A program made the translations under genes and the position numbers. Shown piece after piece: positions 60,481-64,000 of a stretch of 64,000 bases of DNA; within the stretch, counting starts at the first letter, position 1; every line of letters begins with the position of its first letter. A model generated the notes under the pieces. That model ran no database searches, was not told the origin of the DNA, and saw only the letters and a list, made by a program, of their open reading frames with translations. The DNA comes from Bacteroidota bacterium (GTDB lineage Bacteria > Bacteroidota > Bacteroidia > Chitinophagales > Chitinophagaceae). The stretch lies in NCBI GenBank assembly GCA_018268135.1, contig JAFDXD010000140.1:1-64000 (forward strand). Direction: 5' to 3'.

Positions 60481-60574
60481 CAATCAATATTTTAAAAATT
60501 AAAAATTCCAAAACCAAAGGTTGAAGTTACTCAATCTTTGATTTTGGAATCAAAATCTTTTCGCCAAATAAGTA

Positions 60575-60769
60575 TTAAGCTTTTAGTGGGGCTTTTTCTG
60601 AAACAACCTGGCCTTTGTAATATAGCTTTCCTTCGCTTACATGAGCACGGTGACGCACATGTAATTCGCCGGTAGTAGCATCCTTGCTAAGTGTGGCTTC
60701 TACTGCTTTATAATGTGTTCTTCTTTTTGCACTGCGTTGTTGAGAGTGGCGCCTTTTTGGATTTGGCAT
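60575..60769 (-). CDS. rpmF: 50S ribosomal protein L32
   Basis: 64-residue basic protein, MPNPKRRHSQQRSAKRRTHYKAVEATLSKD then HRAHVSEGKLYYKGQVV. The four-cysteine zinc ribbon of many L32 proteins is absent, so this is the zinc-independent form. It lies between yceD and plsX on the same strand, a conserved arrangement linking 50S assembly and lipid synthesis. Confidence 0.95.
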   Translation of the reverse strand: MPNPKRRHSQQRSAKRRTHYKAVEATLSKDATTGELHVRHRAHVSEGKLYYKGQVVSEKAPLKA

Positions 60770-60828
60770 GACTTTATTTTTTAAAAATTAAAATTAGTAT
60801 GTATGATATTTCAATAATGAACTTATGT

Positions 60829-61371
60829 TCAGTTTTCTTTAAATTTATCTAAACCCTTCCACAATGAATTTGCATTGTTTTCTGTAACCCTTGTTTCCAT
60901 TTCTTTTAATTTTTTCAACACTTCAAGGTTACATTTCGGCCCGCCCATTTCTTCATCGCTACACATTCTTTGCATGGGCACACTTAGCATTACAAATTCA
61001 TAAATCCAATCTCCCACATACAAGTGGCTTTCTGTTCTGGAGATGTAATATACATCAGGGTCTTCTTCCTGCTCATTCATCTCTTCAGGGTTTTCTACCA
61101 GTTTTACCAGCATATTGAATTCGTCCCAAAGATCCATTTTTAACGGATTTCCACACCTGTCGCAAGTTACTACTGCACTGCCTCCTACTTCAAACTTTAG
61201 GAGCATAAAACCGGTATTTTTTTCTAACGAGAGTTTTACATTTGTATGTGCATCTGTAAAATCTTCCGCCCCTTTTTCTATAAAGAACTTATCATCTAAT
61301 TGGTATTCAAACTGGTGAATGCCAGGCTTTAACCCCACAAAAGCAATCTCAAATGTTCGTCTGTTAGCCAT
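60829..61371 (-). CDS. yceD: YceD/DUF177 family protein
   Basis: 180 residues. The DUF177 region includes VKLSLEKNTGFMLLKFEVGGSAVVTCDRCGNPLKMDLWDEFNML (about 43-86) with a CDRC zinc-like pair, and MQRMCSDEEMGGPKCNLEVLKKL (about 134-156) with further Cys. Relatives take part in large ribosomal RNA accumulation and 50S assembly. The frame extends 8 codons upstream, but those overlap the -7 element at 61393-61400, so MANRRTFEIAF at 61371 is the start. First gene of the yceD-rpmF-plsX operon. Confidence 0.88.
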   Translation of the reverse strand: MANRRTFEIAFVGLKPGIHQFEYQLDDKFFIEKGAEDFTDAHTNVKLSLEKNTGFMLLKFEVGGSAVVTCDRCGNPLKMDLWDEFNMLVKLVENPEEMNEQEEDPDVYYISRTESHLYVGDWIYEFVMLSVPMQRMCSDEEMGGPKCNLEVLKKLKEMETRVTENNANSLWKGLDKFKEN

Positions 61372-61392
61372 TGTGTTCAGTTTAAAGGACGG

Positions 61393-61400
61393 CAAAGGTA
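61393..61400 (-). promoter_or_regulatory. -7 promoter element for yceD-rpmF-plsX
   Basis: TACCTTTG on the minus strand, 21 bases before the ATG at 61371. It decides the start of yceD. Confidence 0.65.
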
Positions 61401-61489
61401 ATCAAAAACTATCAATATTAATACATGTTTTACCAGATTTTAGGCTAAAAATGGGTAAATAAGCCCGATTCACTAATTTTAAGCCCTAT

Positions 61490-62569
61490 ATGGCGATAAG
61501 CAGACGTAAAATTAAGGGCATTATTTTATTAAGTATTTGTATTATTATACATATTTATAGTGCTAGTGAGCAAAGGGTAGAAAATGGGTATAGTACAAGG
61601 TTTTATGTACCTGTTTCGCATTTTTTAAGGTATATTTTTGGATGGTTACCCTTTAGCCTTGGCGATATTTTATATGGATGCTTTTTTATTTGGTTGCTTT
61701 CAAAGTTAATAAAGGGGGTAGTATTTCTTTTTCAAAAGAAAAAAGGAAAGGTATTTTGGAAAGATAAAATTGAAAGAGCCTTTTTGGGATTGTGTATCCT
61801 CTACATTATTTTTAATATACTTTGGGGCATTAATTATAACAGGGAAGGGATTGCAAAGCAATTGGGGCTAAAAATGGAATTGTACAATACTGCCGAATTA
61901 GAGAGCATGAATGCGATGCTTTTGCAAAAGGTAAATGCCAGCAAACAAAGTATTATTAATTTACAAGAACCATATCCAACCAATAAGCAGTTGTTTTTAA
62001 TGGTTCAAAATGCTTATAAAAATATTGACGAACAGTATCCATTTTTAGAATATAAGCCCGTTTCCTTAAAATCATCAATATGGGGCTGGATAGGAAATTA
62101 CTCAGGCTTTAGCGGATATTATAATCCATTTACCGGCGAGGCGCAGGTAAATACAAGCATTCCCAAATTTTCACAGCCATATACTGCTTGCCACGAGGTA
62201 GCTCATCAATTGGGCTATGCAAAAGAAATGGAAGCCAATTTTGTGGGGTACCTGGCAGCATCAGCATCAAGTGATACCTTATTTAAATACTCAGTGTATC
62301 TTGATCTTTTTACTTATGCCAATCGAAATCTTTTTGCAATTGATTCTGTTGCTGCAAAAAATTATTCCAAACAATTAAGTGAGCCGGTGCTGGCAGATAT
62401 TAAAGAATGGATTGCATTTAGCCGAAGCCACCAAACTCCTTTAGAGCCTGTCATTCGTTGGCTGTATGGCAAATACCTGGAGGGGAATAAGCAACCGCAG
62501 GGTATTTATAGCTATGATGAAGTAACAGGTTTTTTAATTGCTTATTATAAAAAATTTGGGAAAATTTAG
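61490..62569 (+). CDS. DUF3810 family membrane protein with HEXXH-like motif
   Basis: 359 residues. Three hydrophobic segments lie in the first 120 residues (about 9-24, 40-75 and 97-115). The large C-terminal region contains SSIWGWIGNYSGFSGYYNPFTGEAQVNTSIP (about 203-233) followed by CHEVAHQLGYAKEMEANFVGYLAA (about 243-266), a His-Glu-x-x-His zinc motif with a downstream Glu as in gluzincin peptidases. This layout is that of DUF3810, common in Bacteroidetes and Firmicutes, and suggests a membrane-bound metalloprotease. Substrate and activity are untested. It stands alone, divergent from the yceD operon. Confidence 0.8.
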   Translation: MAISRRKIKGIILLSICIIIHIYSASEQRVENGYSTRFYVPVSHFLRYIFGWLPFSLGDILYGCFFIWLLSKLIKGVVFLFQKKKGKVFWKDKIERAFLGLCILYIIFNILWGINYNREGIAKQLGLKMELYNTAELESMNAMLLQKVNASKQSIINLQEPYPTNKQLFLMVQNAYKNIDEQYPFLEYKPVSLKSSIWGWIGNYSGFSGYYNPFTGEAQVNTSIPKFSQPYTACHEVAHQLGYAKEMEANFVGYLAASASSDTLFKYSVYLDLFTYANRNLFAIDSVAAKNYSKQLSEPVLADIKEWIAFSRSHQTPLEPVIRWLYGKYLEGNKQPQGIYSYDEVTGFLIAYYKKFGKI

Positions 62570-62698
62570 TAAGGCCTATTTTGAAATCTAAAGCACACTC
62601 TCTACATTTTTTTTATAAAAAATTTATTTATCATTAGCAGGATTATGTAATTTAATATCAAACCTCTTTTTACTTTTTGAGTTGAAACAAAAAGTTAC

Positions 62699-62769
62699 AA
62701 AAAAAAAAAGGCCTCATAAAAAAAGTTAAAAATTTGAATGAATTTTCTTAACGCTTTTTTTATGAGGCC
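62699..62769 (-). terminator. Long-stem terminator of the RND pump gene
   Basis: GGCCTCATAAAAAAAG (62710-62725) and CTTTTTTTATGAGGCC (62754-62769) are perfect 16-bp inverted repeats; inner TTAA pairs extend the stem. On the minus strand it ends in a run of about 11 T (62709-62699). The rest of 62570-62833 shows no gene. Confidence 0.75.
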
Positions 62770-62833
62770 CAAGCCCTATACTTCTCAAATTTGTTTGGTA
62801 CTCATTCTACCTAATCCTAAAAATAAAATATTC

Positions 62834-64000
62834 TTAAGTGGTTGTATTTTCTTCAGGAATATCGATGTGCTTTGTATCTACTTTGCGATAAGCCCAGCGA
62901 AAAATAAGAGGAAAAACAAGTAGAGAAAATACCATTGCACAAAGAATACCTCCAATCACTACCCTGGCCAGTGGTCTTGAACTTTCGGAGCCAATACCTG
63001 TGGAAATGGCTGCAGGCAATAAACCAATCGCCGCCATCAGAGATGTCATCACTACCGGCCTTACTAAAGATTCCACTCCTGTTTTTATGGAAGTGTACAA
63101 CATTCTGTGATGATGTTTGTTAATCATCATATTTTGTTTAAAGGCAGTAATGAGCAATACCCCTTCGAGAATGCAAATACCAAAGAGAGCAATAAAACCT
63201 ATACCGGCAGATATACTAAAATTTGTGCCGGTGATAAGTAGGGCGCCAATACCGCCTACCACAGCAAATGGTACATTGGTAAATACGAGACCGGCATCTT
63301 TAAAATTTCCAAACATGATAAACAACAATAAGAAAATCAACAAAAGACTGATGGGTACCACCTGAGCCAGGCGTTTTTGTGCTCTTTGCTGATTTTCGAA
63401 ATCGCCCTGCCATACCATATTGTAACCCTTTTTTAAATGAATTTGTTTGGCTACTTTTTGTTGAGCTTCATCAATTGCACTACCCATATCCCGGCCACGT
63501 ACAGAAAATTTTACTGCAGAGTATCGCTGATTATCATCTCTAAAAATCAGACAGGGCCCGGTTTTATAATTAATATCTGCAATTTCTTTTATAGGTACCT
63601 GCGAGCCATTAATAGTAGGCACCAAAAGGTTTCCAATATCATCAGCATTTTTTCTAAATTCTTCGGGAAACCTGATACGAATATTAAACTTTTTAATGCC
63701 TTCATATAATTGTGTAGCGGCCTTACCCCCAATTGCCATCTCTATTACAGCATTGGCATCTGAAGTAGTAACACCATACTGCGCCATTTTATTTTGATTC
63801 AAATCTATATCTAACTCTGGCTGCCCAAGATTTTTAATGACTCCCAAATCTTCAAATCCGTGTACAGTTTTTAGTACATCATAAATTTTATTACATTCAC
63901 CTTCCATGTAGTCAAGCGAATCGCCAAATACTTTCACTACAATTGAGCCTTTTACCCCAGATACGGCTTCTTCCACATTATCCATTATGGGTTGAGAAAA
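62834..64000 (-). CDS. Heavy-metal efflux RND permease (CusA/CzcA family), C-terminal part
   Basis: The frame is open from the right edge (FSQPIMDNVEEAVSGVKG) to the stop at 62834, about 389 residues, so the N-terminal half is outside. The visible part covers the periplasmic docking loop region (VKVFGDSLDYMEGECNKIYDVL, MAQYGVTTSDANAVIEMAIGGKAATQLYEG) and six membrane helices. FVNVPFAVVGGIGAL-like LVFTNVPFAVVGGIGALLITG, IGFIALFGICILEGVLLI and MTSLMAAIGLLPAAISTGIGSESSRPLARVVIGG match the CzcA/CusA group, which exports Cu, Ag, Co, Zn or Cd. The metal-coordinating Met triad of CusA is not clear in the visible part, so specificity is open. Terminated by a long hairpin. Confidence 0.9.
   Translation of the reverse strand, partial: FSQPIMDNVEEAVSGVKGSIVVKVFGDSLDYMEGECNKIYDVLKTVHGFEDLGVIKNLGQPELDIDLNQNKMAQYGVTTSDANAVIEMAIGGKAATQLYEGIKKFNIRIRFPEEFRKNADDIGNLLVPTINGSQVPIKEIADINYKTGPCLIFRDDNQRYSAVKFSVRGRDMGSAIDEAQQKVAKQIHLKKGYNMVWQGDFENQQRAQKRLAQVVPISLLLIFLLLFIMFGNFKDAGLVFTNVPFAVVGGIGALLITGTNFSISAGIGFIALFGICILEGVLLITAFKQNMMINKHHHRMLYTSIKTGVESLVRPVVMTSLMAAIGLLPAAISTGIGSESSRPLARVVIGGILCAMVFSLLVFPLIFRWAYRKVDTKHIDIPEENTTT

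Overview
The window is a stretch of a Bacteroidetes chromosome, most likely from the Chitinophagaceae or a near relative. The evidence is the promoter -7 motif TAnnTTTG in front of many genes, the near-absence of Shine-Dalgarno sequences (with one striking exception at rpsU), a type 9 secretion sorting domain, families largely confined to this phylum (DUF4954, DUF5683, DUF3810, HemJ-type haem synthesis), tRNA genes without encoded CCA, and the gene order rpsU-xer-hpf-tRNAs-tuf-tRNA(Trp)-secE-nusG. No rRNA, CRISPR array, prophage, transposase or integron was seen. Most of the window is housekeeping DNA, so the most interesting signals lie in RNA and regulatory structure rather than in exotic proteins.

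Layout. 1-4000: the N-terminal part of a very large cyclic beta-1,2-glucan synthase (runs off the left edge), then rpe and a TPR lipoprotein. 4015-10196: a small AT-rich surface-glycan or lipid-modification block (acyltransferase remnant, two multi-spanning glycosyltransferase-like proteins, a flavin oxidoreductase, a methyltransferase, an intact acyltransferase). 10223-15583: riboflavin synthase and the translation block rpsU, xer, hpf, tRNA Thr-Tyr-Gly-Thr, tuf, tRNA-Trp, secE, nusG. 15646-16323: a lipoprotein gene broken by an amber codon. 16406-20491: infA-rpmJ-rpsM-rpsK-rpsD-rpoA-rplQ, with unusually long, structured spacers, including a well-formed H-type pseudoknot just before rpsD (S4). 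20599-37178: mixed housekeeping genes (carA, aroQ, DUF4954, glmS, mgtE, a SET protein, aconitase, a PspC protein, a nitroreductase, kdsA, an outer-membrane protein, an orphan response regulator, dapB, DUF5683, parB, parA). 37412-42138: flavin reductase, metallophosphoesterase, a RES-Xre toxin-antitoxin pair with a 14-bp inverted-repeat operator, and rpsA. 42287-51708: T9SS cargo and a small secreted protein, plsC, thioesterase, proline dehydrogenase, pdeM, a membrane protein, hemJ and hemH. 52059-59460: hemA-hemC-hemD-hemE-hemF-hemB-hemL. 59539-64000: plsX-rpmF-yceD, a DUF3810 membrane protease-like protein, and the C-terminal part of a heavy-metal RND pump that runs off the right edge.

How parts work together. 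The haem genes make a complete route from glutamyl-tRNA to protohaem in about 10 kb: HemA and HemL make 5-aminolevulinate, HemB, HemC, HemD and HemE make coproporphyrinogen III, HemF and HemJ oxidise it, and HemH inserts iron. The translation block pairs ribosome hibernation (HPF), elongation (EF-Tu), protein export (SecE) and transcription-translation coupling (NusG) with the 3' end of the alpha operon. The usual continuation rplKAJL-rpoBC after nusG, and the S10/spc genes before infA, are both absent, so this locus looks like a junction made by rearrangement.

Start codons were chosen with the help of the -7 motif: in several genes a longer reading frame begins at TTG or ATG codons inside or upstream of the promoter (hemA, hemH, the thioesterase, yceD, pdeM), so the shorter ATG start is given. 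All structural pairings were found by eye and no folding program or database was used.
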